A DNA stretch of 64,000 nucleotides from DASVFB01 sp963815965 (GTDB taxonomy: Bacteria; Actinomycetota; Thermoleophilia; Gaiellales; Gaiellaceae), in assembly GCA_963815965.1 (NCBI GenBank), contig CAWFIT010000008.1, positions 77,686 to 141,685 of the forward strand. The letters are read 5' to 3'. Positions 34,848 through 42,756 of this stretch are shown here, piece by piece; position 1 is the stretch's first letter; each line of letters opens with the position of its first letter. The translations under genes were made by a program, and so were the position numbers. The notes under the pieces are model-generated. The model saw only the letters and a list, made by a program, of their open reading frames with translations. It made no database searches and was not told the DNA's origin.

Positions 34848-35462
34848 TTACCGACGCGCGAGGATGCGGCGCGCGGCGAAGCCGCCCAAAAGCAGCAGCA
34901 CCAGGCCGCCGGCGATTCCCGCGATGATGATCCGGTCGTTCGTCTGGCTGTTGCCGGATGCCACGGGCGAAATCGCGACGCGCACGCCGTTTTGCGCGGC
35001 GAGTCGTTGCACTGCCCGCGCCGCAGCTGCGGTCAGTGCTGCCCCGCGGTCCCCCGGCGCCGGCATCGTGTCCAGCGGACGCTGCGCGCTCGGCAACGGC
35101 TTGCCGCCGAGCCCCGCGCCGTAGCCGTTCGGCATCACGATCAGCAGCCGGCCCTTGTACAGGAAGAAGAGCTCCTGGCCCAGGAAGCGCGCGTACGTCT
35201 TCGGTTTTCGGTACAGCGAGGGAACAGCGCCGAGGTCGAACGGCTTCGCGATCACGGCGACCTTGATCCTGAACCCCTTCTTCTTCGCGTCGGCGACGAC
35301 CGCGTTCAGCTGCGCGGCCTGCTCCTTCGAGATGTTCGCGTCGAAGGGGAGGAACGTGTCCTGCGACAGCAGGTAGTCGCTCGCCGGGTCGCCATCGGCA
35401 TGCGCTGCAGGCACCGCGATGCATCCGGCGGCGAGGACCGCTGCGAGGAGCCCGCGCCTCAT
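34848..35462 (-). CDS. secreted TPM-like protein with C-terminal membrane anchor
   Basis: 204 residues. Signal peptide (MRRGLLAAVLAAGCIAVPAAHA), then a globular domain that resembles TPM (YgcG-type) domains: KEQAAQLNAVVADAKKKGFR IKVAVIA, TYARFLGQELFFLYKGRLLI VMPNGYGAG. A C-terminal helix (IIIAGIAGGLVLLLLGGFAA) and basic tail anchor it. It is the last gene of a six-gene operon; its ATG overlaps the CopC-CopD stop by 4 nt. A role in the extracytoplasmic copper system is inferred from position only. Confidence 0.8.
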   Translation of the reverse strand: MRRGLLAAVLAAGCIAVPAAHADGDPASDYLLSQDTFLPFDANISKEQAAQLNAVVADAKKKGFRIKVAVIAKPFDLGAVPSLYRKPKTYARFLGQELFFLYKGRLLIVMPNGYGAGLGGKPLPSAQRPLDTMPAPGDRGAALTAAAARAVQRLAAQNGVRVAISPVASGNSQTNDRIIIAGIAGGLVLLLLGGFAARRILARR

Positions 35463-37186
35463 CCGTTGGCCCGGTCGACGAGCACGACGTCGAACGGCTG
35501 TCCGCCCGGCGGCTCCACACCGAAGGTGATCCCCCAATGACCGACCATCACGAGCGCAGGCGCGGCATGGCTGTACACGCCGGGTGCCGTCTCCTTCAGC
35601 GCGTACTCCTGCTGGCCCATCTCCATGTCCAGCATCGCGAACTTCGCCGTCACGCCTGCGCCGGTGACGGGCTGTCCGTTTCGTTTGATCGTGAGCGCGA
35701 ACCGGTTGTCCTGCGCGGCGCGGTTGGGCGTCACGTGGAACTGGAGGTCGTAGCCGTTGCGCTGCATGGAGCTCGTCACCGGCCCGGGGCCGACGTGCGC
35801 TGCAACCTCGCCGAGCTGCCCGAGCGCCTTCGCCGGCGGCGGCAGGCTCGAGAGCACCGCGGCGGCGCAGATGATCGCCGCGACGAGCACGATCTCGGAG
35901 CCGACGAGGCGGCTGAGCAGCTTTGCCGTCGGCGGCCCTACGTCGGGCCGATCGTCGACCGACGCCTTCAGCCGCGGCGTCGTCCACAGCAGATTGACCG
36001 AGGCGATCAGCATCGTCCCGCCGAGCAGCGCGACCTTCACCAGGATCGTCTGCCCGTACGAGGTCTTCCAGAGCGAGGACACCGTCGGCAGATGGACGAT
36101 CGCCGCGGCGACGCCCGACGCGATCAGCACGTTGACCGAGACGAAGGCGACGATCGAGAAGCGCGGGACACACACGGCGAGCCCCGCAACCCGCCGGGTA
36201 GCAGGCAGCGTCGCCCAGAACACGAGCAAGCCGATCAGGCCGCCGATCCAAATCGAGCCGGCGAGTAGGTGCGACCAGTCAAAGAGAAGCGACCACGCGC
36301 GCGGCGAGGTCTGCGCCGCGTGGCCGGCGAGGCCTGGAACGAGCAGCGCGGCGCCGGCGGCGAACCCTGCACCAATCAGCGCGAGCAGCTCGACGATCGA
36401 TCGGCGCTCTCGCTCGGGGCGGTCGACCCACAGCGCGACGACCGCGGCGAGCGCGAAGAGCAGGAACGTCAGCTCGAGATCGACGAAGCCGCGTCCGAAC
36501 GAGGACGCGCGGATCAGGGGCACGAGCGCACCGATGTCGTACCACGAGCGAAGCGCGAACTGCGCCGTCGCGAGCAGCAGGTAGACCGGCGTGGCGATGA
36601 GCGCGAGCGCCGCGGTGGTCACGAAGGCGATCGTGACCGGGCGCAAGCGCGTTCCGCTCACACGGCGCACGACCGGTCGCGCGATCGCGATCCTCAGCAC
36701 GAACAGGCCGATCGCCGCCATGACGGAGAGGAACATCAGCCATCTCGCCACGACCAGGTGCGGTGTCGCCGCCGTCTCCGAGATCGACGGGATGACGAAC
36801 TGCGGCGCAGGCCCAGCATTGGGACCGACCGCGAACGTGAACGCTCCGCGGACTGGATGACCGTCGACCGAGATCACGCGCCAGTACACGAGGTACCACC
36901 CCTGGCCGATCTTCTTCAACGGCACGACCAGCGTGTCCGGGTCGGTCGCGGACCGCCGCGGCGGCCCGGCCGTCTCGTGGTTCGCATTCACATCGGTCAC
37001 GGAGACGATCGCGAAACGCGGCTCGACCGCCTCCGAGTACGTGAGCCTGACCTCCTTCGGCGGCGTGTCCACCGTGCCGCTCGGCGAAGGGACAGTCCGG
37101 AGCAGCGCCGCATGCGCCCAGGCAGCGGCCGGCAGCGCGAGCGCTGCGACGGCCGCGGCCGAAACGACGGCGACGCGCCCTCTCAC
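35459..37186 (-). CDS. CopC–CopD fusion copper resistance/uptake protein
   Basis: 575 residues. The signal peptide ends AAAWAHA, exposing HAALLRTVPSPSGTVDTPP, the CopC copper-binding N-terminus, with a second site around SVDGHPVRGAFTFAVG. From about residue 140 there are some eight membrane helices of the CopD family (LVVARWLMFLSVMAAIGLFV, LLFDWSHLLAGSIWIGGLIG, IVAFVSVNVLIASGVAAAIV and others). The C-terminal 110 residues form another extracytoplasmic domain. Like Bacillus YcnJ it probably moves copper across the membrane. GTG 37186 overlaps the YcnI-like stop (GTGA) and the stop overlaps the next ATG, so translation is coupled. Confidence 0.92.
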   Translation of the reverse strand: MRGRVAVVSAAAVAALALPAAAWAHAALLRTVPSPSGTVDTPPKEVRLTYSEAVEPRFAIVSVTDVNANHETAGPPRRSATDPDTLVVPLKKIGQGWYLVYWRVISVDGHPVRGAFTFAVGPNAGPAPQFVIPSISETAATPHLVVARWLMFLSVMAAIGLFVLRIAIARPVVRRVSGTRLRPVTIAFVTTAALALIATPVYLLLATAQFALRSWYDIGALVPLIRASSFGRGFVDLELTFLLFALAAVVALWVDRPERERRSIVELLALIGAGFAAGAALLVPGLAGHAAQTSPRAWSLLFDWSHLLAGSIWIGGLIGLLVFWATLPATRRVAGLAVCVPRFSIVAFVSVNVLIASGVAAAIVHLPTVSSLWKTSYGQTILVKVALLGGTMLIASVNLLWTTPRLKASVDDRPDVGPPTAKLLSRLVGSEIVLVAAIICAAAVLSSLPPPAKALGQLGEVAAHVGPGPVTSSMQRNGYDLQFHVTPNRAAQDNRFALTIKRNGQPVTGAGVTAKFAMLDMEMGQQEYALKETAPGVYSHAAPALVMVGHWGITFGVEPPGGQPFDVVLVDRANG

Positions 37187-37773
37187 GCCAGCGAGCGTTT
37201 CCCCGACGAGGTGACGAGCGCGACGATTCCGAGCACCACGCCGATTGCGCCGACGATCAGCGCCACGATCGCAAGCGTGGAGCTCCCACCACCGCCGCCG
37301 CCGAACGAGCTCGCGCTCTTGGCCTCGATCGTCGGCGCAGGCGTATCGGAGCTCTCGGGCCCGCTCCAGTCGACGACCGAGCCGTCCGAGTACGTCTGGC
37401 GGACGCCGAACGTGTACGTCTTGCTCGAGTCGGTGCTGCCGAGGAACGAAAACGCGGCGATCTCGTCGGTGGGAACGTCGCCGCCGGTCCAGGTGATCTT
37501 CGTGACCACGGCGGCCTCACCGGATCCGGTCTTCTGAACGTCGCGCTTCCAACCTGGCGACGGGATGAACGAATCGATCGAAAAGCCGTCTGGTGGCGTG
37601 AGCTCGACGCCCGTCGTCGAGGCGTCCTCCTTCTCGGTCGGCACGGCAAGCGTGAAAACCTGGCTCTCCGATGCGGGGACGATCGACGGGCTCACGTGTG
37701 CGTGAGCCGACGCGGCGGCCGTCACGACGAGGCTGCCGGCGACTGCGAGCGCGAACGCGACAGGACGTTTCAT
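37183..37773 (-). CDS. YcnI-like copper-binding membrane-anchored protein
   Basis: 196 residues: signal peptide ending ASA, then mature start HAHVSPSIVPASESQVFTL, where the first His is the expected copper ligand of YcnI (DUF1775). Other family segments: VELTPPDGFSIDSFIPSPGW and TWTGGDVPTDEIAAFSFLG. A glycine-rich linker and one helix (LAIVALIVGAIGVVLGIVAL) tether it to the outer face of the membrane. The genes on both sides overlap it by 4 nt. YcnI and YcnJ homologues side by side strongly suggest copper delivery or acquisition. Confidence 0.92.
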   Translation of the reverse strand: MKRPVAFALAVAGSLVVTAAASAHAHVSPSIVPASESQVFTLAVPTEKEDASTTGVELTPPDGFSIDSFIPSPGWKRDVQKTGSGEAAVVTKITWTGGDVPTDEIAAFSFLGSTDSSKTYTFGVRQTYSDGSVVDWSGPESSDTPAPTIEAKSASSFGGGGGGSSTLAIVALIVGAIGVVLGIVALVTSSGKRSLA

Positions 37774-38612
37774 TTGACCTCCAGAGTGAAGGGAGCTGTG
37801 AGCACACGGCCGTTTGCGCGGGTTTGCAGAAACAGGCGCCACTTTCCTGCGACGGGGACGAGCACGCCGACGCGGAGCTTCCCGGGCGTCGTCGAGGTTC
37901 CCTTGACCTGCGTGGCGCCGAGGATGCTCGTGCAACCGCTGACACCTGGCGCGCAAACGTGCGTGTGGAAGTAGTCGAGCGACCCGTTCCGGAAGAAGAT
38001 CGCGTGCGCAAGCGCGCCGAACCACGGCGTGAAGCGCGCGGGTCGTCCTTGCGGATCGGTGACCTTGACGTTGATGAACCCGGCCTCGAGCGCCTTGAGC
38101 CGCGGCTTTCCCTCGAGCTCGAAGCGGTAGCCGTCCACGACCACGGCACGATCGGAGGAAGGCAGCGGCTTCGGCTTGTACGAGCCGGCGACGTCGATCT
38201 TCGAGAAGAGCTGGAAGTTCGGCTGGTCGGTCGACTTCGGGTACGCGTCCACGACCACGCGGTACGGACCGGGCTCGGGCACCGTGATCTGCTCGCTCAC
38301 CTTTCCGTCCGCGCCGATCGGCGGATGCACATGAATGATCGAGTTCAGGTCGTCGCGGACGAGGATCACGTGCACGCCCGTGTGCGGACCGGAGCCGCGC
38401 TTGTACGCGGTAAGTGGCTTTCCGTTCGGCTGCTCGATCGTGAACGAGAGCGTCACCGGCTTGCCGGGCTGCACAGGTCCCGCGGGCTGGAAGTTCGCGA
38501 GCTCGAACGTCCGGGCGGCCTGGATCGTCGGCACCTGGGGCGACGACGACCCCGAGCCGCAGCCGGCAAGGACGACCACGCACGCGATCAGACACACGAG
38601 ACGCAACCTCAT
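37770..38612 (-). CDS. His-containing lipoprotein in copper operon
   Basis: 280 residues. A lipobox (VVVLAGCGSGSS) follows the signal sequence, so it is anchored to the outer face of the membrane through Cys18. Two immunoglobulin/cupredoxin-like beta domains are suggested; His-rich spots are GPHTGVHVILV, NSIIHVHPPIG and SLDYFHTHVCAPGVSGC, with two nearby Cys. I do not recognise a named family. ATGA overlaps with the genes on both sides and His clusters suggest a metal chaperone or periplasmic partner of YcnI and CopC-CopD. Confidence 0.8.
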   Translation of the reverse strand: MRLRLVCLIACVVVLAGCGSGSSSPQVPTIQAARTFELANFQPAGPVQPGKPVTLSFTIEQPNGKPLTAYKRGSGPHTGVHVILVRDDLNSIIHVHPPIGADGKVSEQITVPEPGPYRVVVDAYPKSTDQPNFQLFSKIDVAGSYKPKPLPSSDRAVVVDGYRFELEGKPRLKALEAGFINVKVTDPQGRPARFTPWFGALAHAIFFRNGSLDYFHTHVCAPGVSGCTSILGATQVKGTSTTPGKLRVGVLVPVAGKWRLFLQTRANGRVLTAPFTLEVK

Positions 38613-39535
38613 CTCCGGGCTCCTCTCGTCGGCGTGAGGACGGCGAGCACGACCGCCGCCGCGCCACCGAGGAACGCGACCGCAGTCGCGAGCCGCGCCA
38701 GGGACGCGGGCAGCGACGAGATGACCACGCCGTGCCAGAACACACTGAGCGAGCCGAGGCCGAGCGCCGCCGCGACGACGCCGACGACCATTGCCGCCCA
38801 CGTGCGAAGCGACCGATCGCCGAGCAACAACGCCGCTCCGGCGAGCACGGCGAGCAACGCCGCGGATCCGACTTCGATCCACTGGGCACGCCGGGCGATC
38901 GCGTCGCCCGTTGCGAACGCAGTGGTCGCAGCGAGCGCCGCCGCCGCGGCCACTCCAGCAACGGCGGCGGCAAGCTCAGGTCGTCGGCGCGGCGCCGCGT
39001 GAGCGAACGCCGCGAGCGCGGCGAGTGCAACGATCCCCGCGGCGAGCCACGGCCAGAGCGGCGGCCGAGCCACGCGTGTGAAGGACCCCGTCAGCTCGGT
39101 GCGCCGCCCGTCGAGCGCGATCGGCAACGACCAGGGGCTGCTCGCACCCGCCCGCAACGATGCAGGAGGGGTCAGGCGATGGTCGTGCCAGAGCAGACCG
39201 GGCTTCCCAGTCAGCCGGAGCCAGCCGGTGCCGCGGCGCGCAAGCCTGTCCGCATCCGCACTCGGCGAAGCGCGGTTGACCCAGACGCCGTTCGGACCGA
39301 AGCGAAGGAAGGGCTCGCCGAGCAGCCCGAGCACCAGCAGACGGTGCGGCGGATCGACGCGGACGCGCAGCGAGCGATCGCCGTCGACCACCTGCGCGTG
39401 CACGCCGGGAAGCGCCGCGCGCGACAGCTCGAGCCGGTAGTCCAGCGCGACCGCGGGCGAACGAGAATGCGCGGCCGCGCGGCCCGGAGCCACGAGGCAG
39501 GTGACAACGACGATCGACAACGCTGCGAAGCGCAC
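38609..39535 (-). CDS. extracytoplasmic/membrane protein of copper operon, unknown function
   Basis: 308 residues. The signal peptide is VRFAALSIVVVTCLVAPGRA followed by AHSRSPAVALDYRL. A soluble extracytoplasmic domain to about residue 160 (SLRVRVDPPHRLLVLGLLGE PFLRFGPNGVWVN) leads to about four or five membrane helices. LLWHDHRLTPP carries an HDH triplet. Start GTG 39535 has CGGAGG 6 nt upstream. Its stop overlaps the lipoprotein ATG. No family recognised; it may be a membrane component of the copper-handling complex. Confidence 0.75.
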   Translation of the reverse strand: MRFAALSIVVVTCLVAPGRAAAHSRSPAVALDYRLELSRAALPGVHAQVVDGDRSLRVRVDPPHRLLVLGLLGEPFLRFGPNGVWVNRASPSADADRLARRGTGWLRLTGKPGLLWHDHRLTPPASLRAGASSPWSLPIALDGRRTELTGSFTRVARPPLWPWLAAGIVALAALAAFAHAAPRRRPELAAAVAGVAAAAALAATTAFATGDAIARRAQWIEVGSAALLAVLAGAALLLGDRSLRTWAAMVVGVVAAALGLGSLSVFWHGVVISSLPASLARLATAVAFLGGAAAVVLAVLTPTRGARR

Positions 39536-39567
39536 AACGAACCTCCGAGTTGCTCGACGAGAATGGT

Positions 39568-40083
39568 CTACGTCGCGAGCTGCGGGGGTGCTCGAAGCGC
39601 GAAGCGCTGAGCGAGCGGCCGTGCCGGGCCGCGATGAATCGTCACGACGCTCCAGCGCGCGACCGTCGTCTTCGCCCGCGTCCGCGCGGGACGCATGAGC
39701 CGAATCACGACCTGGCCGGCCCGCAGTGCGAATGCGAGCAGCAGCGCCGTCGCCGCGACACCGACGAACAGGACCAGCCACTGCGAGGGCGTCATCACCG
39801 CGAATGCCGGCTGGCTCGTCTGCACCGAACGCTCGATCGATTCCTGCGCGAGCAACACGAAGAACGTCGTCATCGAGAGGCTGCGCGCTGTCTCGCCGAT
39901 CGGCAGACGTGTGCGCAGGCAGGTTGGCCGAACGACGAGGAGCACGGCGAGCGCGACGATCGCGAGGGCGGGCTCGTACCAGCCCAGGTAGCCGTGCAAC
40001 CCGTCCTCGGGCCGGAACGTCCCGTAGAGAAGCGCATGCGCACCGAGCGCGCAGACGGCCGCGGGAATGAGCCGCATCGGCAC
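39568..40083 (-). CDS. small integral membrane protein, first gene of copper operon
   Basis: 171 residues with about four hydrophobic helices (LIPAAVCALGAHALLYGTF, ALAIVALAVLLVV, SMTTFFVLLAQESIE, WLVLFVGVAATALLLAFAL) and a basic C-terminal tail. Not recognised. GTG 40083 or ATG 40077 could start it. The next gene begins 32 nt downstream. It faces the divergent hydrolase gene across a gap of only 22 nt, so the promoter for this operon must overlap that gene or the gap. Confidence 0.7.
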   Translation of the reverse strand: MPMRLIPAAVCALGAHALLYGTFRPEDGLHGYLGWYEPALAIVALAVLLVVRPTCLRTRLPIGETARSLSMTTFFVLLAQESIERSVQTSQPAFAVMTPSQWLVLFVGVAATALLLAFALRAGQVVIRLMRPARTRAKTTVARWSVVTIHRGPARPLAQRFALRAPPQLAT

Positions 40084-40105
40084 GCTCGAAGCCTACCCTT
40101 GCGCG

Positions 40106-40807
40106 GTGACCCGTAACGCCGCCGACATCCTCACCGACCCGCCGCCCGAGCCGGCCGACACGCGGCTCGCATACGGCCCAGGCGCGCTTCAGTTCGGCGA
40201 CCTCCGCCGCGCCGAGGGCGACGGGCTCGCCGTTGTGGTGCACGGCGGCGCGTGGAAGGCGGCCTACGACCTCGCGCACATCGACCACCTGTGCGTCGCT
40301 TTCCGCGACGCGGGCATCGCGACGTTCAACGTCGAGTATCGCCGCGTCGGCGACGCAGGCGGCGGCTGGCCCGGCTCGCTGGAGGACGTGCTGCGCGCCG
40401 TCGAATACGCCCGCCGGCTCGCGCCGCGCCTCGTGCTCGTCGGACATTCGGCCGGCGGCCACCTGGCGCTACTCACGGCGCAAGAGCTGCGCCTTCCGGT
40501 CGTCGCGGTTGCCGCAGTGTCCGAGCCTGCACGCTGGGAGAACGACGCCGTGCAGGCATTCTTCGCCGGCGCGCCGCCCGTCGAAGGATCGCCGCTCGCG
40601 CAGGCGCCGCTCGGCGTTCCGGTCGTGCTCGTGCACGGGACGGACGACGACACGGTTCCGTTCGAGCAATCGGTGCGTTACGAGCAGGCGTCGAAGCGCG
40701 AAGCCGAGCTGATCGCGCTCGAAGGTGCCGGCCACTTCGAGCCGATCGACCCGCTGTCGCCGGAGTCGGCCGTCGTGCGGGCAGCGGTCGAGCGGCTGCT
40801 CGCCTAA
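40106..40807 (+). CDS. alpha/beta hydrolase (esterase/arylformamidase-like)
   Basis: About 233 residues. Seen: oxyanion region VVVHGGAWKAAYDLAHID, nucleophile Ser in LVLVGHSAGGHLALL, the acid likely in VHGTDDDTVPFEQSV and the catalytic His in EGAGHFEPIDP. The HGGxW plus GHSAGGH pattern is shared with BD-FAE/kynurenine formamidase-type hydrolases. Start GTG 40106 (VTRNAADILTDPPPEP) is preferred; an in-frame upstream ATG at 40067 would overlap the divergent membrane gene. Cytoplasmic. Substrate unknown. Confidence 0.88.
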   Translation: MTRNAADILTDPPPEPADTRLAYGPGALQFGDLRRAEGDGLAVVVHGGAWKAAYDLAHIDHLCVAFRDAGIATFNVEYRRVGDAGGGWPGSLEDVLRAVEYARRLAPRLVLVGHSAGGHLALLTAQELRLPVVAVAAVSEPARWENDAVQAFFAGAPPVEGSPLAQAPLGVPVVLVHGTDDDTVPFEQSVRYEQASKREAELIALEGAGHFEPIDPLSPESAVVRAAVERLLA

Positions 40808-40814
40808 CGGCGAG

Positions 40815-41273
40815 TCAGTCTCTTACGGTCGCTGCTCCGGGAAAACGCGGAAGTCCGTCGTCCGGAATCGGCTCCCATGCCGCAGCGTAAGCCACGTAGT
40901 TTCGGAAGCTCGGACGGATGCCCGGATCGCCGTCGAACGAGCCGAGTCGCACCGAGATCACGTCCGGGTCGACGGGGCTGCGGCTCCAGAGCGCGGACCC
41001 ACAGGCAGAGCAGAACACCTTCGGAAACCCGCCCGGCGGCTCGTACGCCCGCAAGAGCTCCTCGCCCGAGATGATCCGGAGCGAGCCGGGAACGATCCGC
41101 GCCGACGCTGACGCCGCGGTTCCGGTACGCCGCTGGCAGCGCGTGCAATGGCAGTAGCTCGCAAAGAGCGGATGCTCCGTCACCTCGAAGCGCACGCCGC
41201 CGCACATGCAGCCGCCGGTGAGAGGGAGGTCGGCGATCGCAAGAGCGTACTCGCGGCTAACCCGCAGCTGCAA
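40815..41273 (-). CDS. GFA-family (CENP-V/GFA domain) zinc protein
   Basis: 152 residues. The GFA fold has structural zinc Cys in LTGGCMCGGVRFEV and VFCSACGSALWSR, and a second site in ASYCHCTRCQRRTGTAASA. True glutathione-dependent formaldehyde-activating activity is not established for most members, so the role is open. The first about 17 residues before LTGGCMCGG are probably an extension. It ends 8 nt from the convergent hydrolase stop. Confidence 0.88.
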   Translation of the reverse strand: MQLRVSREYALAIADLPLTGGCMCGGVRFEVTEHPLFASYCHCTRCQRRTGTAASASARIVPGSLRIISGEELLRAYEPPGGFPKVFCSACGSALWSRSPVDPDVISVRLGSFDGDPGIRPSFRNYVAYAAAWEPIPDDGLPRFPGAATVRD

Positions 41274-41326
41274 TCCGACGCGGCACCGATGGCGTAACCT
41301 CGACGCGCGGCAACGCTGAAATCGCC

Positions 41327-41500
41327 ATGAACGGAGCTCAAGCCACGACGCAGATCGCGTACATCGCGGCGATTGCGCTGGCGATGGTCACGGCCGGGCT
41401 CGGCAAGCGCCGGTTGGAATGGAAGCCGCCGAAGCCCAGGAGGCGGAAGAAGGACGGCGACCGCATAACCTGGCGCAATCGACACCGCACTGATCTCTGA
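41327..41500 (+). CDS. small single-helix protein with basic Pro-rich tail
   Basis: 57 residues from ATG 41327. One hydrophobic helix (TQIAYIAAIALAMVTAGLG) is followed by KRRLEWKPPKPRRRKKDGD, a strongly basic proline-containing cytoplasmic tail. Too short for routine calling but with consistent topology and coding-like composition. The end overlaps the phosphoesterase coding region. Function unknown; confidence is limited because I see no ribosome site. Confidence 0.5.
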   Translation: MNGAQATTQIAYIAAIALAMVTAGLGKRRLEWKPPKPRRRKKDGDRITWRNRHRTDL

Positions 41501-42203
41501 CATCCACGGCAACGCAATCGCACTCGAGGCCGTGCTCACCGACCTCGATCGCGATCCGGTCGATCAGGTCGTCTGTCTCGGCGACGTGCTGCAGGGCGGC
41601 TGTCAGCCGGCGCAGGTCGCCTCGCTCATACGTTCACTCGGCTGTCCGACCGTGCTCGGCAACGCCGACGCGTTCGTACTCGACGTCGAGGCAGGCGCCG
41701 AGATACCGACCGAGCGGCAGCTCGACGTCCGCGAATGGACGAGAGCGCAGCTCGGCCCGGACGGGCTCGCCTTGATCGAAAGTTTCCGGCCGACGCTCGA
41801 CGTGCCGCTCGGCGAAGCGCTCGAACTCCTCGCCTTCCACGGCTCGCCGAGCTCGTATGACGACGTGATCCTCCCGCCCCTCGAGGAGGAGGAGTTCCGC
41901 CGCCTGCTAGGACCGCCACGCGCCGACTTCATGGCCGGCGGCCACGTGCACCTGCAGTGGCTCCGCCGCTATGGAGCGACGACGTTCGTCAACCCGGGCA
42001 GCGTCGGTCTCTCGTACGACCACGTGCAACCGGACGACGACCTTCGCGTCGATTCCTTTGCGGCGTACGCCCGCATCCGCGTCGACGGAGCTCGCACCGA
42101 GGTCGCGTTTCGCCGAGTTCCGTTCGACGGCGAAGCCGTGGTCTCGGCGATCGCAGCGAGCGGCGTTCCGCACGCGGACTCGCTCGCCGCCCAGTGGCGC
42201 TAG
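41478..42203 (+). CDS. calcineurin-like metallophosphoesterase (YfcE/MJ0936-like)
   Basis: About 241 residues with all dimetal motifs: ALISDIHGNAIALEAV, VVCLGDVLQGG, TVLGNADAF, LAFHGSPSSYDD and MAGGHVHLQWLRRYG with VNPGSVGLSYD after it. Cytoplasmic phosphodiesterase, substrate unknown. The start is odd: the DIHGN motif must be included, but the first in-frame ATG/GTG is GTG 41532, after that motif. The frame opens after TAA 41466; ATC 41478 sits where an initiation codon is expected and CTG 41490 is the other choice. Either a rare start codon or a base error. Confidence 0.85.
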   Translation: MDTALISDIHGNAIALEAVLTDLDRDPVDQVVCLGDVLQGGCQPAQVASLIRSLGCPTVLGNADAFVLDVEAGAEIPTERQLDVREWTRAQLGPDGLALIESFRPTLDVPLGEALELLAFHGSPSSYDDVILPPLEEEEFRRLLGPPRADFMAGGHVHLQWLRRYGATTFVNPGSVGLSYDHVQPDDDLRVDSFAAYARIRVDGARTEVAFRRVPFDGEAVVSAIAASGVPHADSLAAQWR

Positions 42204-42712
42204 GCGCGTATGCGTCCGGGGCGAAGTGGCCGGGCGTGCGCGCTGAGCTTTTCGAGTGCGTGGGTAAGGGCCTTGATGTTGGTGTCGCTGAGGTGGCTGG
42301 AGAAGTGTTGCTCGATCGCATGTCGGTGGTGGCGTCGGGCGTGCTCCATCGTCGCGCGGCCCTTGTCGGTGAGTACGACGAGGATTGAGCGCCGGTCGCC
42401 CTCGGGACGGACGCGCCGGACGAGGCCTGCATCTTCGAGTCGGTCGACGACGCGCGTGAAGCCGCTCTTGCTGTAGAGGATCCGCTCGGCGAGCTCGTTC
42501 ATCCGCAGCCCGTCGGGCGTCTCCTCGAGGTGGATGAGGGCGTCGTACCAGCGCAGCGGGATCCCGGCATCGCGCTCGAGCTCCGCGTCGAGTACGTCGA
42601 TGAGCGCGAGCGCGCTCTCGAAGTAAAGGCGCCACGCGCGTAGCCGGTCGGCGGAGGGGCTTGACAGAGATTGTTCTTCGTGAGATAGTCCTCTTTGCAA
42701 CTGTTCGCTCAT
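42200..42712 (-). CDS. MarR-family transcriptional regulator
   Basis: 170 residues with a winged helix: LRWYDALIHLEETPDGLRMN ELAERILYSKSGFTRVVDRL EDAGLVRRV, then the wing EGDRRSILVVLTDKGRATME. The N- and C-terminal helices make the dimer. The start ATG 42712 lies inside the inverted repeat 42698-42721, so the protein probably represses itself and the divergent cupin gene 44 nt away. The ligand is unknown. Its 3' end overlaps the phosphoesterase stop by 4 nt on the other strand. Confidence 0.93.
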   Translation of the reverse strand: MSEQLQRGLSHEEQSLSSPSADRLRAWRLYFESALALIDVLDAELERDAGIPLRWYDALIHLEETPDGLRMNELAERILYSKSGFTRVVDRLEDAGLVRRVRPEGDRRSILVVLTDKGRATMEHARRHHRHAIEQHFSSHLSDTNIKALTHALEKLSAHARPLRPGRIRA

Positions 42713-42721
42713 AGACAGTTG
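42698..42721. promoter_or_regulatory. probable MarR operator (inverted repeat)
   Basis: CAACTGT (42698-42704) and ACAGTTG (42715-42721) form a perfect 7-bp inverted repeat with a 10-nt centre, overlapping the marR start and lying upstream of the cupin gene. Size and place suit a MarR dimer. Confidence 0.6.
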
Positions 42722-42756
42722 CGGATCATATCAGTCTTAGACGAAGGAGGAAGACG

